A stretch of DNA of 64,000 bases from Cheiracanthium punctorium (Eukaryota > Arthropoda > Arachnida > Araneae > Cheiracanthiidae). Under the pieces are notes generated by a model. The model saw nothing but the letters and a program-made list of their open reading frames with translations. It was not told the origin of the DNA and made no database searches. Made by a program: the position numbers and the translations under genes. This document shows positions 46,965 to 56,721 of this stretch, in pieces (within the stretch, counting starts at the first letter, position 1; each line of letters begins with the position of its first letter). The stretch covers positions 62,001 to 126,000 of the forward strand of contig JAWZYV010013146.1 in assembly GCA_038373885.1 (NCBI GenBank). The letters run 5' to 3'.

Positions 46965-47545
46965 ACCCTGTTCTGGTGAACGTATTTCTTTGAAACTTGC
47001 TAAATGCGTTATATGGACTACGAGGTAAAGAAATCTACAGTAAAAAAGTTATATTTTCAATTGATAGATGGCCCTTTTCACGTAGAAAGGACATTATGCA
47101 TATTTGGAGCGTTTTAAAAAGGCTAGTAGTCAATGCCGTGTGGTCATCGTTTTAACAGAACTGCCAGTAATTTATCAACAGTACTGCTAGAATACCAACG
47201 CTTTTAAGACATATGCTATTTCCGTAAGCTTTCCAAGTGCCGACATTCTCGCAGCGTTGTTGATTAATTATACTGCTGTTCTGATAAAGCGACTTGAGCA
47301 GTACAGGTCACTTTTCCTTAACTATACGACATGATGAAGAATGAATATACGGCACTGACTATTGGCCTTTTTAAAAAGGCCCAAATTTGCATAATGTCCT
47401 TTCTGCATGAAAAGCTCCCTCTATCGATTGAAATCTGAACTCATTTTTATTACAGATTTCTTTTCCCAATGGTCAATGTAACATATTTACTAAGTTTACA
47501 CGTCCACCAGAATGGGCTCTACGCAGTTCCAGACAGGGTAGCTTT
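46965..47545. mobile_element. Foldback element with diverged 190-bp arms
   Basis: 46965-47150 and the reverse complement of 47335-47545 share ordered blocks: TACCCTG near the outer ends, AAAGAAATCT, GAAAGGACATTATGCA, and TTTTTAAAAAGGC near the inner ends. The outer ends read TATACCCTGTTCTGG and CCAGACAGGGTA. This is an old inverted-repeat element lying directly before the 4.1-kb palindromic block. Confidence 0.7.
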
Positions 47546-49068
47546 AGTTAGAACCGTTTGCTACCAAAAAACAAAAAAGATTGAACAAATTAGCCTTGAC
47601 GTGCTGCTATAATCTTCCTGGCCAAATTCGTCGTTGACATTTACATTTAAAAGCCTACCTTACAATACTCGTACTCTCTTAAATACGTTCAGCTGTTGCA
47701 AAGTTTTTTTTGCATCATTTTTATAGTAAAACTAATAAAAAAAATCTGATGTGTCCAACACATGACTTCCTTGCACGTCTATTAAATCAAAAATGTTTTC
47801 TACGCACTTCCTCTAAACTTATTTGTTTGAAAGAGATAAAATATCAATAAAGTTTAGCGATTTCTAGCCAAATACTTCGATATCGCCAAGCTGAGTTCAA
47901 TTTGAAAGATTTCCTTCTGACACATTATTTCGCAATATTTCACCAAAAGCCGACAAACTTGAGATAGTTTGCGAGATTTTGGGGATAGCCAAAGTAGTCA
48001 TTGACCAAGGACTTTCAGAGAATTGTATGCATCCATACACCTTAATGTATTTAAAGTCATTTGGCTCACCCTGTCAATAAATTCCCAGTCGATTGCTGTC
48101 AAAAAAGATATTGAAAACAGTTGGATATTATAATATAGTTCTAAATACAAAAGTTCAAAATTCTACGGGTTAAAGTTTTAGAGTTATACAAAATACAAAA
48201 TAATTTTTGGGGCCAAATTTGGCGATATTTTAAGCATGGACCAAAAAAGACAGATTATCGCCATATTTGGCGATAATTCGCCAAAACTCGCCAAGAACGA
48301 TGACAAATGGCGATACTTTGGGCATGGACCAAATGACTGAGTATCGCCAAATTTGGCGACCTTTCGGCAAAAATCGCCAAGGTCGAGGACAGACGGCGAG
48401 ATTTTGGGCATGTACCAAACAATGACTGTCTACAATTGCATTATATTGAAGATGTCCATAGACATTAAAGTACTGAAATTCTTTTCGGTGGTCCTGTAAA
48501 TAAACTCTCCAGTAGATTGGAACCAAAAATCGAGATGCACAACTAGATGTTACAACAATCTTATATACGAAATTTCATAATTTTTGAGATTTGAGAGTTA
48601 AATATGCACACACGTACACCAAAAGTTGCCAAGCTTGGCGACTTTTGGCATTCTTCTTGAGGGAGGCACGTGACCGTGGTCGGACCATTACCTAACTTAT
48701 GTGGTAGGACGGTATTGTGCTTGAAATGGATGACTGCCCCTAAAACTGCCATTGACCTTAATGTATTGGAAATCTTTTGAGTGTTCCTGTAACAGAACTG
48801 TAAATGATAAAGACACTTTTTTTAATGGAGAAATTCATTTTCTAACTCTTTACAGCATATATCACTTCTGAGTCATTTGAAATAGCCCAATACCTCTAAA
48901 AAACGCTTTGATGAATTTCGGCCCATAGAGCGTAATGTATTTCGAATCTTTTAGGCGGTTCTGTAGATAAACTATCCAGTCGAATGGAACCGAAAGGGGA
49001 GGTGCACAACTAGATGTTTACAACAATCCTAAATATAAAGTTTCAACATTCTACGCCTAATAGTTTTT

Positions 49069-49320
49069 ACTTCCTTGTACGTAGTATAAGGAAGTAATGT
49101 GATCCCGAAAAATTTTGGGGGCCAAATTTCGACAAAAAAACCGATTTTGAGTACCTCTAAATTTAATTTTAAGAATTTTTTCGATGCATCTCATCGTAGG
49201 CTAGCATGCACGATCATATTAAGGCGTCTGCAACTCATTTTGACCAGCGGCGGGTCTATTGCGGTCAGTTTTTCCATGCCGTCTGTACGTACGTACGTAC
49301 GTACGTACGTATGTATGTAA
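49069..49320 (+). repeat. Terminal segment of B with CGTA microsatellite
   Basis: From the terminal hairpin ACTTCCTT..AAGGAAGT (49069-49095), through GGGGGCCAAATTTCGAC, to a (CGTA)n tract at 49287-49311. The same segment is inverted at 51597-51850. It forms the outer end of the putative element. Confidence 0.85.
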
Positions 49321-50046
49321 CTCGCATATCTCAAAAACTATTGGTCGTAGAAAGTTGAGATTTGATATTTAGGATTGTTCTATGATCTAGTTGTGCACCT
49401 CCCCTTTTGGTCGCAATCGAATGTATAGTTTATGTACAGGACCGCCCAAAAGATTCGAAATACATTACGCTCTATGGGCCGAAATTCATTGAAATCAAAA
49501 CTATTCATTGAAATCAAAACCTAAATCAAAAACTATTAGGCGTAGAATGTCGAAACTTCATATTTTGGATAGTTGTAACATCTAGTTGTGCACCTCCCCT
49601 TTTGGTTCCATTCGACCGGATAGTTTATCTACAGGACCGCCCAAAACATTCGAAATACATTACGCTCAATGGGCCGAAATTCATTAAACTCGCATATCTC
49701 AAAAACTATTAGGCGTAGAATGTCGAAACTTCATATTTTGGATAGTTGTAACATCTAGTTGTGCACCTCCCCTTTTGGTTCCATTCGACTGGATAGTTAA
49801 TCTACAGGACCGCCCAAAACATTCGAAATACATTACGCTCAATGGTCCGAAATTCATTAAACTCGCATATCTCAAAAACTATTAGGCCTAGAATGTTGAA
49901 ACTTTATATTTAGGATTGTTGTAACATCTAGTTGTGCACCTCCCCTTTCGGTTCCATTCGACTGTATAGTTTATCTACAGAACCGCCCAAAAGATTCGAA
50001 ATACATTACGCTCTATGGGCCGAAATTCATCAAAGCGTTTTTTAGA
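49320..50046 (+). repeat. 173-bp tandem repeat array, four units
   Basis: CTCAAAAACTATT recurs at about 49331, 49526, 49699 and 49872. The last three spacings are exactly 173 bp; the first is 195 because of a small insertion. Each unit includes GTGCACCTCCCCTTT, GGTTCCATTCGACTG and CGAAATACATTACGCTC. Confidence 0.9.
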
Positions 50047-50292
50047 GGTATTGGGCTATTTCAAACGACTCAGAAGTGATATATGCTGTAAAGAGTTAGA
50101 AAATGAATTTCTCCATTTAGAAAAGTTTCTTTATCATTTACAGTTCTGCTACAGGAACACTCAAAAGATTTCCAATACATTACGGTCAATGGCAATTTTA
50201 GGGGCATTCATCCATTTCAAGCACAATACCGTCCTACCACATAAGTTAGGTAATGGCCCGACCACGGTCACGTGCCTCCCTCAAGAACTATG

Positions 50293-50322
50293 CCAAAAGT
50301 CGCCAAGCTTGGCGACTTTTGG
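50293..50322. repeat. Perfect 30-bp palindrome
   Basis: It is centred on AAGCTT within AGTCGCCAAGCTTGGCGACT and extends to CCAAAA..TTTTGG, with no spacer. Its partner in block A (48619-48648) has one mismatch. It shares the TCGCCAA half-site with the 16-bp palindromes. Confidence 0.95.
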
Positions 50323-50584
50323 TGTACGTGTGTGCATATTTAACTCTCAAATCTCAAAAACTATTATGAAATTTCATATATAAGATTGTTGTAACATCTA
50401 CTTGTGCATCTCGATTTTTGGTTCCAATCTACTGGAGAGTTTATTTACTGGACCACCGAAAAGAATTTCAGTACTTTAATGCCTATGGACATCTTCAATA
50501 TAATACAATTGTTGACAGTCATTGTTTGGTCCATGCCCAAAATCTCGCCGTCTGTCCTCTACCTTGGCGAGTTTTTCCGAAATG

Positions 50585-50774
50585 TCGCCAAATTTGGCGA
50601 TAGTCAGTCATTTGGTCCATGCCCAAAGTATCGCCATTTGTCATCGTTCTTGGCGAGTGTTGGCGAAATATCGCCAAATTTGGCGATAATCTGTCATTGT
50701 TGGCCCATGCTTAAAATCTCGCCAAATGTCGTCGACATTGACGCGTTTCGCCGAAATATCGCCAAATTTGGCGC
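50585..50774. repeat. Array of TCGCCAAATTTGGCGA palindromes
   Basis: The perfect 16-bp palindrome TCGCCAAATTTGGCGA occurs at 50585-50600 and 50671-50686; 50759-50774 has one end base changed. The spacing is 86-88 bp. Between them lie half-sites such as CTTGGCGAG. The mirrored set is at about 48206, 48258 and 48344 in block A. Confidence 0.9.
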
Positions 50775-51240
50775 CAAAAATTATTTCGTATTTTGTATAA
50801 CTCTAAAACTTTAACCCGTAGAATTTTGAACTTTTGTATTTAGAGCTATATTATAATATCTAACTGTTTTCAATATCTTTTTTGACAGCAATCGACTGGG
50901 AATTTATTTACAGAGCCAAATGACTTTAAATACATTAAGGTGTATGGATGCATTCAATTCATTGAAAGTCTGTGGTCAATGACTACTTTGGCTATCCCCA
51001 AAATCTCGCAAACTATCTCAAGTTTGTCGGCTTTTGGTGAAATATTGCGAAATAAAGTGTCAGAAGGAAATCTTTCAAATTGAACTCAGCTTGGCGATAT
51101 CGAAGTATTTGGCTAGAAATCGCTAAACTTTATTGATATTTTATCTCTTTCAAACAAATAAGTTTAGAGGAAGTGCGTAGAAAATATTTTTGATTTAATA
51201 GACGTGCAAGGAAGTCATGTGTTGGACACATCAGATTTTT

Positions 51241-51596
51241 GAGATATGCGAGTTTAATGAATTTCGGCCCATTGAGCGTAATGTATTTCGAATGTTTTGG
51301 GCGGTCCTGTAAATAAACTATCCAGTCGAATGGAACCAAAAGAGGAGGTGCACAACTAGATGTTACAACTATCCTAAATATGAAGTTTCAACATTCTACG
51401 CCTAATAGTTTTTGAGATATGCGAGTTTAATGAATTTCGGCCCATAGAGCGTAATGTATTTCGAATCTTTTGGGCGGTCCTGTACATAAACTATACATTC
51501 GATTGCGACCAAAGGGGGAGGTGCACAACTAGATCATAGAGCAATCCTAAATATCAAATCTCAACATTCTACGACCAATAGTTTTTGAGATATGCG
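51241..51596 (-). repeat. 173-bp tandem repeat array, two inverted units
   Basis: GAGATATGCGAGTT starts at 51241, 51414 and 51587, exact 173-bp steps, in opposite orientation to 49320-50046. The units match the forward ones closely. Confidence 0.9.
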
Positions 51597-51929
51597 AGTT
51601 ACATACATACGTTACGTACGTACGTACGTACAGACGGCATGGAAAAACTGACCACAATAGACTCGCCGCTGGTGAAAATGAGTTGCAGACGCGTTAATAT
51701 GATCGTGCATGCTAGCCTACGATGAGATGCATCGAAAAAATTCTTAAAATTAAATTTAGAGGTAGTCAAAATCGGTTTTTTTGTCGAAATTTGGCCCCCA
51801 AAATTTTTCGGGATCACATTACTTCCTTATACTACGTACAAGGAAGTAACTAATATATATATATGTATAGATAATTTTGACTGTGAAGTTACTCATATTG
51901 CCTGACTAACACATTATACTGATATATTA

Positions 51930-52920
51930 AGGTGGTTCAAAAAGCAAGGTAAAAAGTTCTTAAACTAAAAAGTTTATTCACGAAACCCAAGAAATGCACA
52001 TTCATAGCAAGGCATTTAATACAGAGTATTTTTCAACATATCCTCCATGGGAATCAATTCATCTGTTACTAAAGTGACCATTTTTTCTGAATCAAAAATC
52101 AGGACACTTCTAAACCTCAGACTTGTGAGGGGTGAAAATTAATCCCAAGCACCCGCCCCCCTTCCCCAAGATTATTTTTTCTATGCATAATTTAATTTTT
52201 TTTCTTTTATGAGATAAATAAGTTGAAAAAATATAGCGAATATACAAACAAAAAAGGCCTATTATATAAACTTAGGTTCAAAATAACTTTATTGTTAATT
52301 TTTGGATAAATTTTCGAAATAGTTTGCTTTCTAACAATAACTATAGAATCACCATCCATTGATTATAGGTATGTATTAATACGTATCATAAAATAATCAT
52401 ATTCATCAATAAAAGAGAACCGGTGTTAAATACAAGTAACAAAATCTTTGTAAATAACACAATCATTTTCATGTGAACTTATTTTACATTAATTTATTTA
52501 TTTTTCATGAAGCAGGACTTTGGCGGGACAGGAATGGAAAAGCGGGACATTTTAGGGTTCTATGGGAACAGCCGGACATATAGGTAAAAATCAGAACTGT
52601 CCCGCTAAAAGCAGGACGTCTGCTCACTCTATTTATTACCTTCCGTGTACCAATCATTCGAAACTGGCCTTTAAGAAATCAGGGCCCTGACGACGACGGC
52701 TTCCTGAACTGCGGCAACGGTTTGGAAATGTCTGCAAATGCTTCTTCAACAGCCCCGAAGAAATAGAAATCACTTGGGTGGGAGATCCGAGCTGTAGGGA
52801 AGATTCTCCAGTACGTTCCATTAGAAGTGCTGTAGCCAACCTTGGGTTCAATCCAGCTTCATCTAGTGGCATGCGATTGTTGTGATCATATGTTGTATCT
52901 AGACATGGAATTTCATTCAC
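51930..52920 (-). mobile_element. Degenerate transposon fragment on the minus strand
   Basis: 51930-52070 and 52630-52920 look like one older repeat, split by the insertion at 52071-52630. The minus-strand frame at 52654-52920 (PLDEAGLNPRLATALLMERT) looks like decayed coding sequence but has no domain I can name. Its short length and the insertion argue against a host gene. Confidence 0.35.
52071..52630. mobile_element. Inserted element with AGTGACCA-type ends
   Basis: The left end AGTGACCATTTTTTCTG and the inverted right end (AGTGAGCAGACGTCC) are similar. GCGGGACA / AGGACA motifs recur near both ends. No transposase or sure target duplication is seen. It may belong to the hAT group. Confidence 0.4.
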
Positions 52921-53260
52921 TCAGGGAATGTATACACCCGTGGGAGCTCTTGTTACCTTATTTTTTTGAGCAAGCTATCGCACTTATTTATATTTCACTT
53001 CCTTAATGTATATTTGACTTACGTACGTGCGAAACTGAGGCGCGCCAGCTAGTATTAAATACAGTAGTAATATCACGTTTATATTTAAAAGGATGTGGTT
53101 TTATTTATACATTTACCATGCAAAGTGATTATAAATGTCGTTCTACGGGCGGTTTAGTGAAGTTATTCCAATTTAATTCATTTGCGTTACTATAGTGTTT
53201 AACAAAACTGTTGCACAAACAATAAATTTAGCATGATTATTCTTTTTGTTTTGTCTTTAG

Positions 53261-53311
53261 GTGGATTGTGAAATAGCTGCCAAAAGCGCCTTTCTCTTGC
53301 CCATTTCGTAA
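53261..53311 (+). CDS. Muscle coiled-coil protein, candidate last exon b
   Basis: The tract TCTTTTTGTTTTGTCTTTAG (53241-53260) is an excellent acceptor. The phase-0 frame that follows encodes 16 residues, VDCEIAAKSAFLLPIS, then TAA. Joined to the exon ending at 42825 it would replace VTKTVY with a longer, more hydrophobic tail. AATAAA at 53559-53564, followed by GT-rich DNA, gives a well-formed 3' end. Exon b lies beyond the 4.1-kb repeat element, so its use would mean transcribing about 10 kb of repeats. It could also be the last exon of an unrelated transcript. Confidence 0.4.
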   Translation: MDCEIAAKSAFLLPIS

Positions 53312-53558
53312 AAGATGACTTGAAAAGACAACGGATCTCGACTGCCTGTGATTTCAATGCTCACTGCCGTATTATTCATTCATTTCAGCAGCTTTTTGTT
53401 GTTTGTTATGCGCGTTTGAAAGATAATATTATGTATATACAATATGTAGTATTCTCGTTAGAACATTTTTGTGCCACATGATTTTGAAAGTGTTTCTATG
53501 AAAAATTTATGCTTTCTCTCAAATATAATTTCTGAATAATTGAGTACTGTGTGTCATG

Positions 53559-53564
53559 AATAAA
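53559..53564 (+). terminator. Polyadenylation signal AATAAA
   Basis: It lies 248 bp after the stop of candidate exon b and is followed by a TTGG..TTTTGTTTG G/T-rich stretch, the usual downstream element. Confidence 0.5.
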
Positions 53565-53569
53565 ATGTT

Positions 53570-54195
53570 GGTAAAATGTAATTTTGTTTGATCACATGTA
53601 TTCAACTATAAAACCAAGAAGAAAATACTGTCATACTTGTGTGTTTTGTCATATTTTTCAGCTTATCTCTTAACTTGAAATGAAACAGTGTTGTAAAAAT
53701 TAAAAATTGAATTCAAATAAAATTGCTTTTCCTTGTTTTTGTCTTCTTCGTTTTTTAAAATATGTTCATCACAGTATAATTTTGTGTAGACTTATACGTA
53801 TTTCAAATTGTTAAGATAACGTTACATTTTTGAAGAAATTGGTTAAAACTTTTTAATTTTCATATAAAGTAAATTTAATTCTTTATAAAACTTTATGCAC
53901 ATATTATTTTATGTATTTTTAAAATATGAAGTAGTATCTATAAGGATTCATCTATTTTACATAATATCTAGAACAGGTTTGCATTGTATTGGAGTTGGCA
54001 TGTATTTCAAAAAGTCATTCACGTAAGAATAAAACCAACTACACAGTATATTTTGCAAATTACTTTTTACTGTTTCACAAAATGCAGCGTAACATGTTTT
54101 AAGACTACCATAGACATAAAAAATTTTACTTCTAAATGTAACCGCTCTAAAAATTACAAAACCGGAAGAAAGTGGAATTCAAAAAGAAGAATTAA
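53570..54195. other. AT-rich DNA without features
   Basis: Nothing recognisable. The open frame that begins at 53984 runs into the foldback MITE and is not a gene. Confidence 0.5.
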
Positions 54196-54746
54196 GGTAC
54201 TTACGTATTATCCCGGCTGTCATTCCCGCCAAACTATTTTTCCGTCAAATGAGTTGCCAAACTGTTGCCAATTTTATTCAAAACCATTAATAATTTCATA
54301 TGCCCGGCATTTCTCCTGGCAAAAAATCGCTCGTCTTGGCCATGGCTCACTGGGATATATACAGGCTGTCCGAAAAGCTCCGTTTTTCCGTACGAGTAAA
54401 TTTTCGCTTCTTCGCCGATTTGTCGCTTTTACCCAACGAATCACTGTTGCCATCTCTGCCGGAGAAAATATGCCTAAAATCAAAGCAAATGCACAGTGCA
54501 ACTCGTTTGGCGTTTACGAATGCTGCCATTGTTATCCATTCCTGGATACTTTTAGCTTTGATTTTAGGCATATTTTCTCCGGCAGAGATGGCAACAGTGA
54601 TTCGTTGGGTAAAAGCGACAAATCGGCGAAGAAGCGAAAATTTACTCGTACGGAAAATCCCATAGGAGAAACTGGTTTTCGGACAGCCTGTATTTATCCA
54701 AAAGAGCCATGAACTTGGCGGACCGCCGGGATAATACGTAAGTACC
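54196..54746. mobile_element. MITE with perfect 21-bp ends and 8-bp duplication, hosting another MITE
   Basis: The ends GGTACTTACGTATTATCCCG pair perfectly over 21 bp. AGAATTAA flanks both sides (54188-54195 and 54747-54754). An 8-bp duplication points to the hAT or P superfamily. Without the nested 329-bp insert the element is about 220 bp. Confidence 0.85.
54362..54690. mobile_element. Tc1/mariner-type foldback MITE with ~130-bp arms
   Basis: CAGGCTGTCCGAAAA and its inverse form the ends, flanked by TA (54360-54361, 54691-54692). The arms pair almost without mismatch for about 130 bp (for example TTGCCATCTCTGCCGGAGAA with 54572-54591). This produces long spurious open frames on both strands. 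A transcript would fold into a long double-stranded hairpin. Confidence 0.9.
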
Positions 54747-54754
54747 AGAATTAA

Positions 54755-56256
54755 TAAACATACTTCATAGGCTTTATCATAAATTTAATGATTACGCTTT
54801 CCATAACTCATCTGCAAGTACAGTTGCTTGTAATGTGCCGCTTGTTTAGTATTCCATCCCGCCCCCTCTTCCCCGAAAAAAAAAAGACTTTTTACCTTGA
54901 AATGAAAATCCACCACAAGCCTTTTAATACAATCGGGCAGTTTTGTAAACAACTGCGATAAAATTATATAACAGTTCTTGGCAACATCAGGATTTTGTGC
55001 TGTTTTATTTTTCACTGCGTACGTCATACGTATCATTCATTTGTATATCATTAGCATTTCGAAATTACCTCATTCATTTACATCATTTCATCTTTCACAG
55101 ACTCTCGAACTTAAAGAGTATTTTTAAGAGATAATTATACTCGTCACAGCACCACTTAAAATTCTTTTAAAAGATAACTGGCTCGGAAATCATGTCTTCT
55201 TTTAATTAAAAAGTTTTAAAATTTGATTCTTTACAAGTGGTTATATTTTAGATACTAATTGATAGACCAGCAGTTGAGGGCTCTTAAACCCACGTTTAAC
55301 TTGTTTGCTCTCATCATTAAAAAGACGCAAAAGAGATTATTTTCCGATAGACAGATTCTAGACCGATGCTGCTTCGCAGAATAGTTCTTTGAATGCTCCG
55401 CCTGGGAGCAGCGTTATATGCTTCCGATGGCATGTCTGCACCATAACCCAGCGACTGCACAAGCGTAACGCTGGGCCCCAGTGGAGCGTTCAAAGAATCA
55501 TTTTGGAATGCAACATCGGCCAAAGAAAGGGAGTTTTCTCCGTTGAAAGTTTTTAAATGACAAGAGCGCACAGGTTATACATCAGTTCTGTATTAAAAAG
55601 AAAAAGCACTCTGATAATATGCGTCGCCATGCTTACTGCCGCTTCCTTGAAACTTTTCTGGGTTTAACTGAATTGGCAGACCAGTAGTTGAATGACTCAG
55701 GAAGATCGATTGGTGATCTAGCTCTGAATGAATCAAAAGTCAGGCTTGTCGACAGTTTCCGCACACTGTTAATTGAAATGGCACAATGTCTCACCCTGAA
55801 ATGATGCTCAACTGACTGCATCCTTTCTTTGCCTAAGATTCCATAATTTGGTGCGTATCCTGATTAGTGGAACCAACCAATGAAGGAAAGATTCCCCCAG
55901 ACTATAACTAATTCAGTGCTACTTTACAAATCACTAAATCACTTCTATTAAAAATACTGTTTGATAATGGAGAGATCCAGTACACCTTAAAAATTCCCGC
56001 GTCTTAATAAAATATCAACTACTGAGCTCTGTAAAGCCTTTTTATTTTAGTAGTTTTAAAAATGTAAATTAAAAAAAGTAAAATTAATAGAAAAAATTGC
56101 ATTTAGAATATTTTTGTTATGGTCAGATATTTTCTTCTTTTTCCGGATAAAAACGACATCTTTTTTTTTTTTTCAACTGCCTGTACAAGAATAGTTCAAA
56201 GGTAGTAATAAAATATTGTGACTTTATGCTTCTCTCTGATTATGCATTTGAGTTTA
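54755..56256. other. Non-coding stretch
   Basis: No gene is supported. 55298-55345 resembles 39149-39195. 55350-55560 is GC-richer with CCGCCTGGGAGCAGCG and CGCTGGGCCCCAGTGG, possibly an old repeat. Confidence 0.4.
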
Positions 56257-56260
56257 TTAA

Positions 56261-56717
56261 CCCTTTGAGGCGCAACCCTTTCCCAATGCTGAAAAAAGGG
56301 CAGTCGTCGCCATCGCTCGACTTAACTACCAGCAAGATGGCGGACGATCGAAACGTTCATCGCGGGCCACAGATCTAGAGACCCTTTTTTGACGCAGCTG
56401 GCTGTGCCGCACAGCCGATCGTCCGCCATCTTGCTGGTAATTAAGTCGATCGATGGCAACGGCTGCCCTTTTTTCAGCACTGGGCAATCTATCCAACTGT
56501 TCTCGCATTCTTCCATTTTCAGCAGATGTCAGTGCTGTTAAAAAGAATCGTGACAATTTTTTTACGGGAAATGACGTGCTAAAAAGTAAAGGATTCTCGC
56601 GGAGCTATGTCACCCCTCAACTATTTTTATAGAAATCAAATCTATTCTTCGTGGCTGGCAACAGTCAAAACGTCGGAGTTGGGTGTTCCCAGAGCTGGAA
56701 CACTGCGCGTTAAAAGG
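56261..56717 (-). mobile_element. TTAA-flanked MITE family 1, copy 5
   Basis: TTAA (56257-56260) then CCCTTTGAGGCGCAACCC; it ends CACTGCGCGTTAAAAGG and TTAA (56718-56721). Both ends and most of the centre are kept, including GATGGCGGACGATCG and its inverted partner. Confidence 0.85.
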
Positions 56718-56721
56718 TTAA

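Larger units (their letters stand above)
47740..51850. mobile_element. 4.1-kb nested inverted-repeat element (A-B-A'-B')
   Basis: Block A (47740-49068) is the near-exact reverse complement of A' (49874-51240). Block B (49069-49690) is the reverse complement of B' (51241-51850). B and B' end in the hairpin ACTTCCTTGTACGTAGTATA with AAGGAAGT, so B-A'-B' (49069-51850) looks like a complete element with about 610-bp TIRs. An extra inverted A lies directly against it. The whole is built from a roughly 173-bp unit that is sharp near B and diverged inside A, and it carries arrays of perfect palindromes. Open frames here (up to 136 codons) repeat the unit and are not genes. The family is unknown to me. 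Confidence 0.85.

Noticed and set aside
50585..50774. Regularly spaced palindromes resembling a CRISPR array
   Set aside because: The spacers are related to one another, the context is eukaryotic, and the block is mirrored as part of a transposon-like element.
48184..50814. Open frames of 75-136 codons with repeated peptides in the palindromic element
   Set aside because: They are translations of tandem units and palindromes, present in inverted pairs, with no protein domain.
53984..54712. A 242-codon plus-strand open frame and overlapping frames on both strands
   Set aside because: It is created by the nested MITE and the long foldback arms. The repeated peptides are mirror readings of the same DNA.
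55317..55571. An 84-codon minus-strand frame in a GC-richer patch
   Set aside because: Part of the patch resembles another spot in the window (39149-39195), so it is more likely repeat than gene.
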